Positions 15,764 to 25,347 are shown, numbered from the stretch's first letter. The stretch is 64,000 bases of DNA from CAG-791 sp045546175 (GCA_045546175.1 JAZQCI010000019.1:26582-90581); one strand, 5' to 3'. The notes: generated from the letters alone by a model not told the origin. Numbers and translations are program-made.

Positions 15764-16792
15764 TTAGTTGTTGATCAGCATATCGCCTTCGTTGTTCCAG
15801 CTGTACATCTTGCGGATCTCCGCACCGACCTTCTCAGCGGGATGCTCGGCGTTGAGCTTTCTCATAGCGTTGAAGTGAACCTGCTGGCCGGCCTTGTCGC
15901 TCATCTCAAGCAGGAATTCCTTAGCGAAGGAGCCGTCCTGAATGTCCGCGAGGATCTTCTTCATAGCCTTCCTGGTCTCGTCTGTGATGATCTTGGGACC
16001 TGTGATGTAATCGCCGTACTCAGCGGTGTTGGAGATGGAATATCTCATTCCCGCGAAACCGGACTGATAGATCAGGTCGACGATCAGCTTCATCTCGTGT
16101 ACGCACTCGAAATATGCGTTGCGGGGATCATAACCTGCCTCAACCAGAGTCTCGAAGCCAGCCTTCATCAGAGCGCAAACGCCGCCGCAGAGGACAGCCT
16201 GCTCGCCGAACAGGTCGGTCTCGGTCTCGGTTCTGAATGTGGTCTCAAGGATACCTGCGCGGGAAGCGCCGATGCCTGCGCCATAGGCAAGAGCCTTGTC
16301 GAGGGCCTGGCCGGTAGCATCCTGGTAAACAGCGACGAGGGAAGGAGTTCCCTTGCCTGCCTGGTACTCACTGCGAACAGTGTGGCCGGGAGCCTTGGGA
16401 GCGATCATGGTTACGTCTACATCTGCCGGAGGCTTGATCAGACCGAAGTGAATGTTGAAGCCGTGAGCAAACATCAGCATATCGCCGGCCTTGAGGTTGG
16501 GCTCGATGTCCTTCTTGTACATAGCGGCCTGCTTCTCATCGTTGATCAGGATCATGATGATGTCAGCCATCTTGGCTGCCTCAGCAGTATTGTAAACGGT
16601 GAGTCCCTGAGCCTCAGCTTTCGCCTTGGACTTGGATCCCTCATAAAGACCTACGATGACGTTGCATCCGGACTCCTTGAGGTTGAGTGCGTGCGCATGA
16701 CCCTGGCTGCCGTAGCCGATAATAGCGATTGTCTTGCCTTCCAGTACTGACAGGTTGCAGTCTTCCTGGTAATAGATCTTAGCTTCTGACAT
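15764..16792 (-). CDS. ilvC: Ketol-acid reductoisomerase (NADP+), class I
   Basis: IlvC converts acetolactate or acetohydroxybutyrate to the dihydroxy acid in valine and isoleucine synthesis. The 342-residue protein has the Rossmann motif IIGYGSQGHAHALNL, the basic loop around GLYEGSKSK, and the C-terminal knotted domain with ETDLFGEQAVLCGG. This is class I length. TGGAGGAAAAGAAAA precedes the ATG. It is the last gene of the run ilvB, two ilvN-type genes and ilvC. Confidence 0.97.
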   Translation of the reverse strand: MSEAKIYYQEDCNLSVLEGKTIAIIGYGSQGHAHALNLKESGCNVIVGLYEGSKSKAKAEAQGLTVYNTAEAAKMADIIMILINDEKQAAMYKKDIEPNLKAGDMLMFAHGFNIHFGLIKPPADVDVTMIAPKAPGHTVRSEYQAGKGTPSLVAVYQDATGQALDKALAYGAGIGASRAGILETTFRTETETDLFGEQAVLCGGVCALMKAGFETLVEAGYDPRNAYFECVHEMKLIVDLIYQSGFAGMRYSISNTAEYGDYITGPKIITDETRKAMKKILADIQDGSFAKEFLLEMSDKAGQQVHFNAMRKLNAEHPAEKVGAEIRKMYSWNNEGDMLINN

Positions 16793-16902
16793 TTTTCTTT
16801 TCCTCCATAAAATCTTTTTGTATCTCTACCGGGCCAAAAGATAGCAGGTCCGGACAGAAAACGTAGTGAGGGGCCTTTATAGGCCGCTGATATCAGGTCG
16901 AA

Positions 16903-17424
16903 TCAGACCAGCTTGTCGAGATAGATGACGTTCTTGGTACCTCTTCCAAGGCCTGCGACGCCGGTCCTGGCCAGTTCCAGGATCTCATAGCCGCTGACAA
17001 GTTTCAGGAACGCGTCCACCTTGCCGGAATTTCCGGTGACCTCGATCATAAGGCTCTCGTTGGAAACATCGATGATATTGCCTCTGAAAATATTGGTGAG
17101 GGCGATCACGTTCTCTCTCTGGTCCGCGTTTGCCCTGACCTTGATCATGGCCAACTCGCGGAAAACGCTCTCATCCGGTTTGAGTTCATGGATATCCCTT
17201 ACGTCCACAAGCTTCATGACCTGCTTCTCGATCTGCTCCATGATATCGTTGTCGCCGGAAGTCACTACCGTGATCCTGGTAATAGTAGGTTCTGCGGTGA
17301 CTCCTGCTGTAATACTCTCGATGTTATATCCTCTTCTGGAGAACAGTCCGGCAATACGGCTCAGTACGCCGGAATTGTTATCGGCGAGGATCTGGAACAC
17401 CTTTATGCTGTTCGCTTCACTCAT
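16903..17424 (-). CDS. ilvN: Acetolactate synthase regulatory (small) subunit, copy 1
   Basis: The 173-residue protein has the N-terminal ACT domain with NNSGVLSRIAGLFSRRGYNIES, which binds the valine effector in the family, and the C-terminal dimerisation half with FRGNIIDVS and ELARTGVAGLGRG. It matches standard IlvN/IlvH closely. I start at 17424 (MSEANSIKVF), about ten bases after GAAGGG; an in-frame ATG 12 codons earlier has no binding site. It stands between ilvC and a second, more divergent copy. Confidence 0.92.
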   Translation of the reverse strand: MSEANSIKVFQILADNNSGVLSRIAGLFSRRGYNIESITAGVTAEPTITRITVVTSGDNDIMEQIEKQVMKLVDVRDIHELKPDESVFRELAMIKVRANADQRENVIALTNIFRGNIIDVSNESLMIEVTGNSGKVDAFLKLVSGYEILELARTGVAGLGRGTKNVIYLDKLV

Positions 17425-17552
17425 TTCATCTTTTCCCTTCATTTGATGAATCTGATTCATTCATCCGATGAATATTTTTAATGTTTTGCCAAATTGCAAC
17501 TATTATAACGCTCCGACATTGTCAAGTCAAACCCAAATAGACACGCAGACTG

Positions 17553-18041
17553 TTATTTGCCCTGCTCGCTGCACTTGAGAAGCGCCAGAGTGCCGGTCCT
17601 CGCGATCTCGATGATGCTGACCGTGCGCAGCGTGTCCAGAAAGATCTGGACTCTCTCGGGCGTGTCACACATCTGGATGGTCATCATAGTCTTGGACATA
17701 TCCACTATTTTGGCATCCATGATCTCGCAGTTCTCCATGATATCCTTGCGGTTCGTGCGGTTGTAGCGCACCTTCACGAGCATCAGCTCGCGGTTGATGC
17801 TCTCCGTCTCGTCGAAAGTCTTGACCTTGATCACGTCGAGCTTCTTGTTGAGCTGCTTCTCGATCTGCTCGAGAGTCCTGCGGTCCCCGCTGGAGACGAT
17901 CACCATATTGGAGACGTTCTTGTCCTCGGTCTCTCCCACGGCAAGGGAGTCGATATTAAAGCATCTGCGCCAGAACAACCCCGCGACCTTGCACAGCACA
18001 CCGGACCGGTTCTCGACCAGAACAGAATAAATTCTCTTCAT
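17553..18041 (-). CDS. Acetolactate synthase regulatory subunit, divergent copy 2
   Basis: The 162-residue protein also starts with an ACT domain (ENRSGVLCKVAGLFWRRCFNID), but the conserved GYNIES block is CFNIDS. Its C-terminal half differs strongly, with IVDMSKTMMTIQMC and a short tail after ARTGTLALL. It follows ilvB by about 80 bases. Two regulatory subunits with one catalytic subunit suggest two effector responses or a mixed regulatory complex. Confidence 0.88.
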   Translation of the reverse strand: MKRIYSVLVENRSGVLCKVAGLFWRRCFNIDSLAVGETEDKNVSNMVIVSSGDRRTLEQIEKQLNKKLDVIKVKTFDETESINRELMLVKVRYNRTNRKDIMENCEIMDAKIVDMSKTMMTIQMCDTPERVQIFLDTLRTVSIIEIARTGTLALLKCSEQGK

Positions 18042-18122
18042 AACTGATTCCTCTTTCTGTTATCCGCCCAAAAATCGCATGATCCGCGCCTGTTTTTTGC
18101 CAAAACAGAGCGCAGCTCCGGA

Positions 18123-19787
18123 TCAGACCACCAGCTTCGGGTCGATGATCACTTCAAGGAGTGTCGACTCGTCATCGGAAAGGAACTTCTCGATTCCGCT
18201 GTCCATGTCTTCCACGGCCGCGATCTGCTGATAGCGGATCCCGTAAGCTTCCGCGAGCTTTCTGAAATCCGGGATCGAGTCTCCCAGATCGATGACCGAA
18301 TAGCGGTCCTGGTAGGTAAAATGCTGATACTGGCGGACCAGTCCCAGAACGTTGTTGCGAAGCACGACGATCTTGACCGGCACGTTGTACTGCTTCATGG
18401 TGGCGAGTTCCATCATGGTCATCTGGAAGCCGCCGTCTCCGCATACAGCCACGACCTGTCGGTCGGGAGCTCCGAGCTTGGCGCCCAGCGCGGCCGGTAC
18501 CGAATAGCCCATGGTGCCCATTCCGCCGCTCGTGAGGAACCGGCTGTTCTCCTTGATCACACAGTTGGCGCAGGACCACAGCTGGTTTTGGCCGACGTCC
18601 GCGACGTAAATCGCGTCGTCCTTCATGGCTCTGGACAGGCGCTTGATGAAGATCTCCGGATTGACCATGAGCGCGTTGATCTCCTGCTCCGTCAATGTGG
18701 AGGAGTACATATGGCGCTTCCTTCTGGAAGCGTTCTGCGTGTCATCCTTGTAGCCGTCCAGCTTGTCGATCCAGAGCGAATAATCCGCTTCGATCTCCGA
18801 CTTGTTGAACTCCTCGAAGACATGCGCGATATCGCCTACCAGAGGAATGGTAGGGCCCGCGTTCTTGCCGATCTCTGCCGGATCGACGTCAATATGGACC
18901 AGAACTTTGTTCTCTGTGATCAGGTCGGGCTGGCTGATCGTGCGGTCCGCGACGCGCGCGCCCACCATGATGATCATATCCGAATCATTCATGGCCCGGT
19001 TGCCGTACGCCTGCCCGTTATTTCCGACCATTCCGTAGAAAAGGAAGTGGTTGGTGGGAAGCACGCCAAGTCCCATCATGGTGCACACCACCGGAATGTC
19101 GTTGTTCTCGACAAATGTGCGCACCTGCTGCTTCGCGCCCTTGCTCAGGTGCACGCCGCCGCCGACGCAGATGATCGGTCTCTTGGCCTTCTGCAGTTCC
19201 TTGATCACTTTTTTGATCTGAACGGCGTGGCCGGTGACAGTGGGCTTGTAAGTGCGGATGCTGACCGTCTCGGGGTAGGAAAACTTGCGGATCTCCGCCT
19301 TCTGGATATCGATCGGGATATCGATCAGGACAGGGCCTTTTCGTCCTGTGCCGGCGATATGGAAGGCTTCCTTAATGATCCTCGGAATATCCGAGGCCTT
19401 GCGCACGATATAGCTGAACTTGACGAAGGATTCGCAGGCGCCGGACACATCGACCTCCTGGAACACATCGCTTCCCATCAGGGACGAGTCCACCTGTCCC
19501 GTGATGCAGACGAGCGGAATGCTGTCCGCAAAGGCCGTGGCGATTCCCGTGATCAGGTTCGTCGCGCCGGGGCCGCTGGTAGCAACAGCGACGCCCACCT
19601 TCCCGGTGATCCTGGCGTATCCGCTGGCCTCATGAGCCGCGTTCTGCTCCTGCCTGACAAGGATCGTCTTGATATTCGTGTCAAGAATACTGTTGAAAAA
19701 GGGGCAGATCGCCACTCCGGGATACCCGAAGACGTATTCGACTCCCTCGAGTTCGAGGCATTTCACAATTGCATCTGCTGCTATCAT
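18123..19787 (-). CDS. ilvB: Acetolactate synthase catalytic (large) subunit
   Basis: IlvB condenses pyruvate with pyruvate or 2-oxobutyrate using thiamine diphosphate. The 554-residue protein has the catalytic Glu (E47 in VRQEQNAAHEA), the FAD/cofactor middle domain, and the TPP motif GDGGFQMTMMELAT near residue 440. GGGAGGATGATAG precedes the ATG. It lies 26 bases downstream of tyrS on the same strand and upstream of the two regulatory subunits and ilvC. No T-box leader is visible. Confidence 0.96.
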   Translation of the reverse strand: MIAADAIVKCLELEGVEYVFGYPGVAICPFFNSILDTNIKTILVRQEQNAAHEASGYARITGKVGVAVATSGPGATNLITGIATAFADSIPLVCITGQVDSSLMGSDVFQEVDVSGACESFVKFSYIVRKASDIPRIIKEAFHIAGTGRKGPVLIDIPIDIQKAEIRKFSYPETVSIRTYKPTVTGHAVQIKKVIKELQKAKRPIICVGGGVHLSKGAKQQVRTFVENNDIPVVCTMMGLGVLPTNHFLFYGMVGNNGQAYGNRAMNDSDMIIMVGARVADRTISQPDLITENKVLVHIDVDPAEIGKNAGPTIPLVGDIAHVFEEFNKSEIEADYSLWIDKLDGYKDDTQNASRRKRHMYSSTLTEQEINALMVNPEIFIKRLSRAMKDDAIYVADVGQNQLWSCANCVIKENSRFLTSGGMGTMGYSVPAALGAKLGAPDRQVVAVCGDGGFQMTMMELATMKQYNVPVKIVVLRNNVLGLVRQYQHFTYQDRYSVIDLGDSIPDFRKLAEAYGIRYQQIAAVEDMDSGIEKFLSDDESTLLEVIIDPKLVV

Positions 19788-19813
19788 CTATCATCCTCCC
19801 GATGCCTGGCCGT

Positions 19814-21055
19814 TCAGCTCTTAACCAGTTTGAAGCTCTTCTTTCCTCTCTTGACGAGCTTACCGTCTTTGAGCTCATCTTTTGTAAAGACCGCCTTGAA
19901 ATCCTGGACCTTTACGCCGTCGACGGTTACGCCGCCCTGAATGACATCGCGGCGCGCGTCGCCTCTGGATTTCTCGAGGCCCGCTTTTACGAGGATGGTC
20001 AAAATATCGACCTCTCCGTTCTCACCAAAATCCTCCGCCGCAAGTTCTGCGGTGGGGACATTGTCCATGCTGCCGGGCGTAGCCGCGCTGAACAGCGCTT
20101 CCGCGCCTGCTTTGGCCTTTGCCGCCTCATCGCTGCCGTGTACCAGTGTGGTCAGCTCCTGCGCCAGGATCTCCTTGGCCGTGTTGAGCTGCGCGCCCTC
20201 CCACTTGTCCATCTCGTCGATCTGCTCGAGGGGAAGGAAAGTCATCATGCGCAGGCACTTGAGAACGTCTGCGTCGCCGATATTTCTCCAGTACTGGTAG
20301 AAATCGTAAGGGGAAGTCTTGTCGGGATCCAGCCAGACGGCGCCCTTCGCTGTTTTGCCCATCTTCTTTCCTTCTGAGTTGAGAAGAAGTGTGATGGTCA
20401 TGGCGAAGGCGTCCTTGCCCAGCTTCTTGCGGATCAGCTCGGTGCCGGCCAGCATGTTGCTCCACTGGTCGTCGCCGCCGAACTGCATGTTGCAGCCGTA
20501 GGTCTTGTACAGGTTGTAGAAGTCGAAGGCCTGCATGATCATGTAGTTGAACTCGAGGAAGCTAAGGCCTCTCTCCAGTCTCTGCTCGTAGCATCTTGCG
20601 CGGAGCATCTCGTTTACGCTGAAGTGAGAGCCGATATCCCTGAGGAACTCGATGTAGTTGAGGTCTCTGAGCCAGTCCGCGTTGTTGACCATCATGGCCT
20701 TGCCCTCGCCGAACTCGATGAAACGGCTCATCTGCTTCTTGAAGCATTCACAGTTGTGGTCGATCTGCTCGACGGTCATCATGGAGCGAAGATCCGTGCG
20801 GCCGGAAGGGTCGCCGATCATGCCTGTGCCGCCGCCTACGAGTGCCACGGGCTTGTTGCCTGCCTCCTGCAGTCTCTTCATGAGAAGCAGGGCCATGAAG
20901 TGGCCGACGTGCAGGGAATCCGCAGTGGGATCAAAGCCGATGTAGAAGGTGGCTTTGCCGTCGTTGATCAGGTCTCTGATCTCGTCGGGATCCGTGAGCT
21001 GGGCCAGAAGGCCTCGCGCCTGCAGTTCCTCGTAGATTTTCATGTTCTTTTCCAT
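19814..21055 (-). CDS. tyrS: Tyrosyl-tRNA synthetase
   Basis: This enzyme charges tRNA-Tyr. The 414-residue protein has the class I HIGH-type motif HVGHF, the tyrosine pocket, KMGKTAKG as the KMSKS equivalent, and a C-terminal S4-like RNA-binding domain (RGDARRDVIQGGV). I start at ATG 21055 (MEKNMKIYEEL), ten bases after CAGGAG; the next ATG four codons later is an alternative. The 5' region carries the structured repeat at 21159-21243 but no T-box features such as a GGTGG-ACCGCG sequence. Confidence 0.96.
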   Translation of the reverse strand: MEKNMKIYEELQARGLLAQLTDPDEIRDLINDGKATFYIGFDPTADSLHVGHFMALLLMKRLQEAGNKPVALVGGGTGMIGDPSGRTDLRSMMTVEQIDHNCECFKKQMSRFIEFGEGKAMMVNNADWLRDLNYIEFLRDIGSHFSVNEMLRARCYEQRLERGLSFLEFNYMIMQAFDFYNLYKTYGCNMQFGGDDQWSNMLAGTELIRKKLGKDAFAMTITLLLNSEGKKMGKTAKGAVWLDPDKTSPYDFYQYWRNIGDADVLKCLRMMTFLPLEQIDEMDKWEGAQLNTAKEILAQELTTLVHGSDEAAKAKAGAEALFSAATPGSMDNVPTAELAAEDFGENGEVDILTILVKAGLEKSRGDARRDVIQGGVTVDGVKVQDFKAVFTKDELKDGKLVKRGKKSFKLVKS

Positions 21056-21158
21056 TTCTTCTTGTCTCCTGTCTGATATATTAGCAACCAGCGCCCTAAT
21101 CCCCCAGACGCATGGAGGCCGCCCGGTGCTGATATGTATTACTTTCAAAATATTAATT

Positions 21159-21243
21159 GTTCAAGGCTCGCAGCGTGAGCCTCCGCGCCGCGTGCGGGCT
21201 GCCCAAAGGGCAGCATCTTCCTTGCCGCACGCGTGTGCATCAT
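21159..21243. repeat. Dispersed structured repeat, copy A
   Basis: About 85 bases match copy B at 60813-60898 at roughly nine of ten positions. The differences lie mostly in loops or keep pairing. It folds as GGCTC/GAGCC followed by a longer arm GCGTGCGG/CCGCACGC that encloses GCTGCCC-aaa-GGGCAGC. It sits between plsY and tyrS. Confidence 0.8.
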
Positions 21244-21249
21244 GAACTG

Positions 21250-21930
21250 TTATTTTTTGTCTCCCAGATCCAGCTTCTCGGAATTGGCCTTGAAGAGATA
21301 AGTCTTTCTCTCGGTGCCGCTCAGCAATCTTCCGATGTTGGCCCTGTGTCTGTAATAGGCCATAAATGTCAGGAAGAACTGGATCACATATATCTCGATC
21401 AGAGTCGCCTGGCTGGCGGGGGCGAACATCCCCATCTGTCCCTCGATGATCAACTGGATAAATGTGCCGCCGTAGACCATAAGAGAGCCCAGGGACACAA
21501 ATGTCGTCGTCAGATAGGGAATTAAGAACAGCAGGATGGAAGAAGGGATGAAGCTCCAGTGATAGCCGAACGCAAATCCGGCCATGACGGCAACGCCCTT
21601 TCCGCCCTTGAAGTTCATGTAGAATGGGAAGTCATGTCCCAGCACAACGCCCATGAAAGCCCAGGACTTGAGCAGATAGACCGATTCGGGGTGTGACTTT
21701 CCGAAGATCGCGCCGACCAGCAGCAGTGCGATCAGGCTCTTGAGCATATCACCTGCAAAGACCAGGAGACCTGCCTTTGTTCCCAGAACGCGGATCGCGT
21801 TTGTCGTTCCGGCATTTCCGCTCCCGTATTCACGAATATCGATTCCCTTCAATTTGCCGAGAATATAGGCAGTCTGGAAGTTACCGAATAAATAACCGAT
21901 TGCAAGACATAAAAACCTGAGTCCGATCAT
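21250..21930 (-). CDS. plsY: Glycerol-3-phosphate acyltransferase PlsY
   Basis: PlsY acylates glycerol-3-phosphate from acyl-phosphate, the product of PlsX (42594). The 226-residue membrane protein has the signatures YGSGNAGTTNAIRVLG, GHDFPFYMNFKGGKGVA and a C-terminal RHRANIGRLLSGTE. AAGGAGG lies seven bases before the ATG at 21930; an adjacent in-frame GTG is less likely. The gene is downstream of der. Confidence 0.95.
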   Translation of the reverse strand: MIGLRFLCLAIGYLFGNFQTAYILGKLKGIDIREYGSGNAGTTNAIRVLGTKAGLLVFAGDMLKSLIALLLVGAIFGKSHPESVYLLKSWAFMGVVLGHDFPFYMNFKGGKGVAVMAGFAFGYHWSFIPSSILLFLIPYLTTTFVSLGSLMVYGGTFIQLIIEGQMGMFAPASQATLIEIYVIQFFLTFMAYYRHRANIGRLLSGTERKTYLFKANSEKLDLGDKK

Positions 21931-21969
21931 CACAATACCTCCTTATAACGGTTTGATAGTGTTTTCTTT

Positions 21970-23310
21970 TTACTTTTTGTCTTCGCTTCGTTCTCGCACG
22001 ATAAACTTGAGCGGCGTTCCCTTGAAGCCGAACGCGTCCCGGATCCTGTTCTCGAGATAGCGCAGGTAGGAAAAATGCATGAGCTCTTTCGAATTTACGA
22101 ACAGCACGAATGTCGGCGGCTTGACGCCGACCTGTGTCGAGTAGCGGATCTTGAGCATGTGCCCCTTGTCACTGGGCGGCTGCTGCATGACGCAGGCCTC
22201 GTTGATGATCTCGTTGAGAACGCCCGTCTGAATGCGCATGTTCTGGTTGGCGCTCACAAGGTCGATCTCGTCGTAGAGCTTGGGCAGCCTCTGCCCTGTC
22301 TGCGCGGAGATGAAGACGATCTCCGCATAAGAGAGGAAGGACAGCACGGAGCGGATCTTGTCGGTGTATTTCTTTACGGAGTGATTGTCTTTCTCTACAA
22401 GGTCCCACTTGTTGACCGCGACGATGACGGCTTTGCCCCTTTCATGGGCAATTCCGGCGATCTTGGCGTCCTGTTCGGTGATACCTTCCTGCGCGTCGAT
22501 CACGAGGATCGTGATATCCGCTCTCTCCACGGCGCCGACCGTTCGGACGATCATGTACCTCTCCAGGTCCTCTTTGATCTTGTTCTTGCGCCGCAGACCG
22601 GCCGTGTCGATGAAGACATATTCCTTGCCGTCGTGCCGCACTCTCGTGTCGATGGCGTCTCTCGTCGTTCCGGCTATGTCGGAGACGATCACTCTGTTCT
22701 CTCCGATCAGTCTGTTTACTATGGAAGATTTGCCGACATTGGGCTTACCGACCACCGCAACATAGACCGCGTCGTCGTCGACTTCTTCTCCGGTCCCCGC
22801 CTTGAAGTACTTGACCACTTCGTCGAGCATATCTCCGATTCCGGTCCTGTTTGCCGCGGAAATCGGATAGGGATCTCCGATCCCCAGGTTGTAGAACTCA
22901 TATACGTCCGCGATCTGCTTGGTGGGGTTATCCGTCTTGTTTACGCACAGCACTACCGGTTTGTGCGCCCTGCGCAGCATGTCCGCCACTCTGAGGTCCG
23001 AGTCCACCAGTCCTGTCTTGAGATCCACCATGAAGATGATCACATCCGCCATGTCGATCGCGATCTGGGCCTGCTCCCTCATCTGGGAGAGAATGACGTC
23101 GGAGGAGTCCGGCTCAATGCCTCCCGTATCGATCAGTGTAAAATCATAGTTCAGCCAGCTGCAGTCCGCGTAGATCCGGTCTCTGGTGACGCCCGGCGTA
23201 TCCTCCGTGATGGAGATCTTTCTTCCCGCCAGAACATTGAAGAGCGTCGACTTTCCCACGTTGGGTCTACCGACCACCGCAACAATAGGCTTGTTTTTTC
23301 GTTTACTCAT
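21970..23310 (-). CDS. der: Ribosome biogenesis GTPase Der (EngA)
   Basis: Der is a tandem GTPase for 50S maturation. The 446-residue protein has two G domains, with GRPNVGKST near residue 13 and GKPNVGKSS near 185, both with DTxG switch motifs, NKxD and a C-terminal KH-like domain. The length is typical. AGAAAGGTATATA precedes the start. Confidence 0.97.
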   Translation of the reverse strand: MSKRKNKPIVAVVGRPNVGKSTLFNVLAGRKISITEDTPGVTRDRIYADCSWLNYDFTLIDTGGIEPDSSDVILSQMREQAQIAIDMADVIIFMVDLKTGLVDSDLRVADMLRRAHKPVVLCVNKTDNPTKQIADVYEFYNLGIGDPYPISAANRTGIGDMLDEVVKYFKAGTGEEVDDDAVYVAVVGKPNVGKSSIVNRLIGENRVIVSDIAGTTRDAIDTRVRHDGKEYVFIDTAGLRRKNKIKEDLERYMIVRTVGAVERADITILVIDAQEGITEQDAKIAGIAHERGKAVIVAVNKWDLVEKDNHSVKKYTDKIRSVLSFLSYAEIVFISAQTGQRLPKLYDEIDLVSANQNMRIQTGVLNEIINEACVMQQPPSDKGHMLKIRYSTQVGVKPPTFVLFVNSKELMHFSYLRYLENRIRDAFGFKGTPLKFIVRERSEDKK

Positions 23311-23388
23311 TATATACCTTTCTGTTAAGAATCCATATGTCTCTCTATTTTATCCAATATGTCTCTCAATGTAAAGAAAGCATTTTAC

Positions 23389-23417
23389 TTGTATTTCTTG
23401 ACATGTGACAGTAGAAT
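23389..23417 (+). promoter_or_regulatory. Candidate promoter of the prs homologue
   Basis: TTGTAT and TAGAAT are 17 bases apart on the plus strand, giving a leader of about 60 bases before the ATG at 23482. A TTGACA at 23399-23404 also exists but has no good -10 partner. Confidence 0.45.
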
Positions 23418-23481
23418 GATACTGGAATAAAGTGAATGATACTTCTTATTTACCAAAATATTCACAGACGAAGGAGATTTC

Positions 23482-24717
23482 ATGGCTACAGATCACGTCC
23501 TGCATGACAAACTTGAACAGACAAGCAATCCCGTCGCGCCCCTGGCGTTGATCGTTCTTCCCTCCGCAGAGGAGTTCGGCGAGAAGATCAACGGCTGGAT
23601 CCACTATTTCCGCGCGGGCGACCACAACGAGTACCGCGAAGATCCCGCCTATGAGGGATACTACGAAGAAGACTACCGGCTCTCTCACGCACTCCCCCGT
23701 TTCTCTACGGGCGAAGGAAAGGCAGTCCTTCAGGATTCCGTAAGAGGCAAGGACGTCTTCATTCTCGTGGACATCACCAACTACTCCATCACTTATCAGA
23801 TGAACGGTTTCACCAATCACATGTCTCCCGACGACCATTTCCAAGATCTCAAGAGAGTGATCTCCGCCATCAACGGCAAAGCTCACCGGATCAATGTCAT
23901 AATGCCTTTTCTCTATGAAGGGCGCCAGCACAAGAGAAGCGGCAGGGAATCCCTGGACGCAGCGATCATGTACCAGGAACTCTGCGATCTGGGCATCAAG
24001 AATTTCATTACCTTTGACGCCCACGACCCCCGCATTCAGAACGTCAACCCTCTCGTTGATTTCAACAATTTTACATCGCCGTACCAGTTCCTCAAGTCCC
24101 TGATGCGCTCCGTTCCGGACCTGATCGTGGACAAGGACCACATCGTCGTGATCTCCCCCGACGAGGGAGCCCTCGACAGGACGGTCTATTTTGCCAACGT
24201 CATCGGCGCGGACACGGGTATGTTCTATAAAAGAAGAGATTACTCCGTGATCGTGAACGGCAAGAACCCGATCGTCGCGCACGAATTCCTGGGCACAGAC
24301 CTCGACGGCAAGGATGCGATCATCATCGACGACATGATCTCCTCCGGCGGCTCCATTCTGGACACCTCCCGCCAGCTCAAGGAGAAGATGCACGCCAAGA
24401 GAGTTTTCCTGTGCACCACTTTCGGCCTGTTCACGGACGGACTCGACGTTTTTGACGAGGCCTATGCCAAGGGCTATTTTGACAAGCTCGTCACCACGAA
24501 TCTCACCTATCAGCCTGCGGACCTCGCGGACAGGCCCTGGTTCGAGCCCGCGGACATGAGCAAATATGCCGCCATGATCATCGATTTCATCAATCACGAT
24601 ACCAGTCTCTCCAACATGCGCACTTCCACTGAGAAGATCCACGGCATCATCGAGAAGATCAACCGCAACGAGCAGAGCGAATTCGAGCAGATGCAGTTCG
24701 AGCAGACGGAATTCTGA
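23482..24717 (+). CDS. prs: Ribose-phosphate pyrophosphokinase, long clostridial form
   Basis: PRPP synthetase makes the precursor of purines, pyrimidines, histidine and tryptophan. The 411-residue protein keeps the PRPP-binding loop IIIDDMISSGGSILDTS near residue 280 and the RQHKRSGRES region. It is about 95 residues longer than classical Prs and has extra N-terminal sequence (YEEDYRLSHALPRF) and an acidic C-tail (EQMQFEQTEF). This long form is frequent in Lachnospiraceae. GAAGGAGATTTC precedes the ATG, and a strong terminator follows. Confidence 0.88.
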   Translation: MATDHVLHDKLEQTSNPVAPLALIVLPSAEEFGEKINGWIHYFRAGDHNEYREDPAYEGYYEEDYRLSHALPRFSTGEGKAVLQDSVRGKDVFILVDITNYSITYQMNGFTNHMSPDDHFQDLKRVISAINGKAHRINVIMPFLYEGRQHKRSGRESLDAAIMYQELCDLGIKNFITFDAHDPRIQNVNPLVDFNNFTSPYQFLKSLMRSVPDLIVDKDHIVVISPDEGALDRTVYFANVIGADTGMFYKRRDYSVIVNGKNPIVAHEFLGTDLDGKDAIIIDDMISSGGSILDTSRQLKEKMHAKRVFLCTTFGLFTDGLDVFDEAYAKGYFDKLVTTNLTYQPADLADRPWFEPADMSKYAAMIIDFINHDTSLSNMRTSTEKIHGIIEKINRNEQSEFEQMQFEQTEF

Positions 24718-24740
24718 TCACAAATAATAAGTACAGTATA

Positions 24741-24782
24741 AAAACCCTTCTTCAGTGGAATATCCACCGAAGAAGGGTTTTT
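24741..24782 (+). terminator. Terminator of prs
   Basis: AAACCCTTCTTC pairs with GAAGAAGGGTTT, with an inner GTGG/CCAC stem, and is followed by TTTTT. The A-run on the left lets it also act for yraN transcripts coming from the other side. Confidence 0.88.
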
Positions 24783-24843
24783 CTGAAGGCCTCTAAGCTT
24801 TTAAATCCTGTCAAGTTCCGTAGTGCGGACTTCCGCGCCGGTA

Positions 24844-25347
24844 TTACCATACCCTCCAGTGCGGCTTCGAGCGCCCGTAGGGAACATAAGAAAACGCGTC
24901 CCGGATCCAGCGGATCTCCGCGCCGCTTTCTTCTCCCGAACTATTTTCTCCTGGACTTTCTTCTCCCGAAAGGTCCGCCTGCTCCTCTGTTCTGCCGTCC
25001 GCTTCCGGCCGCGCCTGCGGACCTTCCGCGATGGCGATCACATCAAACCGTATGCTGGTCTCAAAAGGATCGATCCCTTTCTCGTGCATGTAGAAATCCG
25101 CGCATCGGCAGATTCTCTTCTGCTTGGCCGCGCCGACGGCTTCCTCTCCGCCTCCGCTCTTCTTTCCTCTCCTGCGCGCCTTCACTTCCGCGAAGATCAG
25201 CGTCTCGCCCTGCCGCCCGATAATGTCGATCTCGGCCTCTCTGGACCTGAAATTTCTCTCGAGCACGGTGACGCCCCGCTCCTGCAGATACATGGCGGCA
25301 AGATCTTCCATCCGGTTTCCCGTTTTCCTCAGGTTTTCTCTTTTCAA
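24844..25347 (-). CDS. yraN: UPF0102 (YraN) nuclease-fold protein
   Basis: YraN proteins have a restriction-endonuclease-like fold and are probably linked to recombination or DNA repair. The core matches: MEDLAAMYLQERG, RNFRSREAEIDIIGRQGETLIFAEVKAR. At about 167 residues it is longer than the usual 120, because an acidic Ser/Glu-rich insertion (EEQADLSGEESPGE) stands before the last helix. The most plausible start is TTG at 25347, which overlaps the rnhB stop as TTGA; ATG at 25311 is the alternative. Confidence 0.8.
   Translation of the reverse strand: MKRENLRKTGNRMEDLAAMYLQERGVTVLERNFRSREAEIDIIGRQGETLIFAEVKARRRGKKSGGGEEAVGAAKQKRICRCADFYMHEKGIDPFETSIRFDVIAIAEGPQARPEADGRTEEQADLSGEESPGENSSGEESGAEIRWIRDAFSYVPYGRSKPHWRVW

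Noticed and set aside
18321..19940. A 500-codon open frame opposite ilvB, and similar long frames opposite the dehydratases, feoB and the ADP-ribosylglycohydrolase fusion
   Set aside because: They are shadows of GC-rich coding regions on the other strand, with no binding sites, no recognisable domains and unnatural composition.
21056..21249. T-box leader expected before tyrS and the ilv genes
   Set aside because: No specifier arm or GGTGG-ACCGCG antiterminator sequence is present; the space holds the dispersed repeat.
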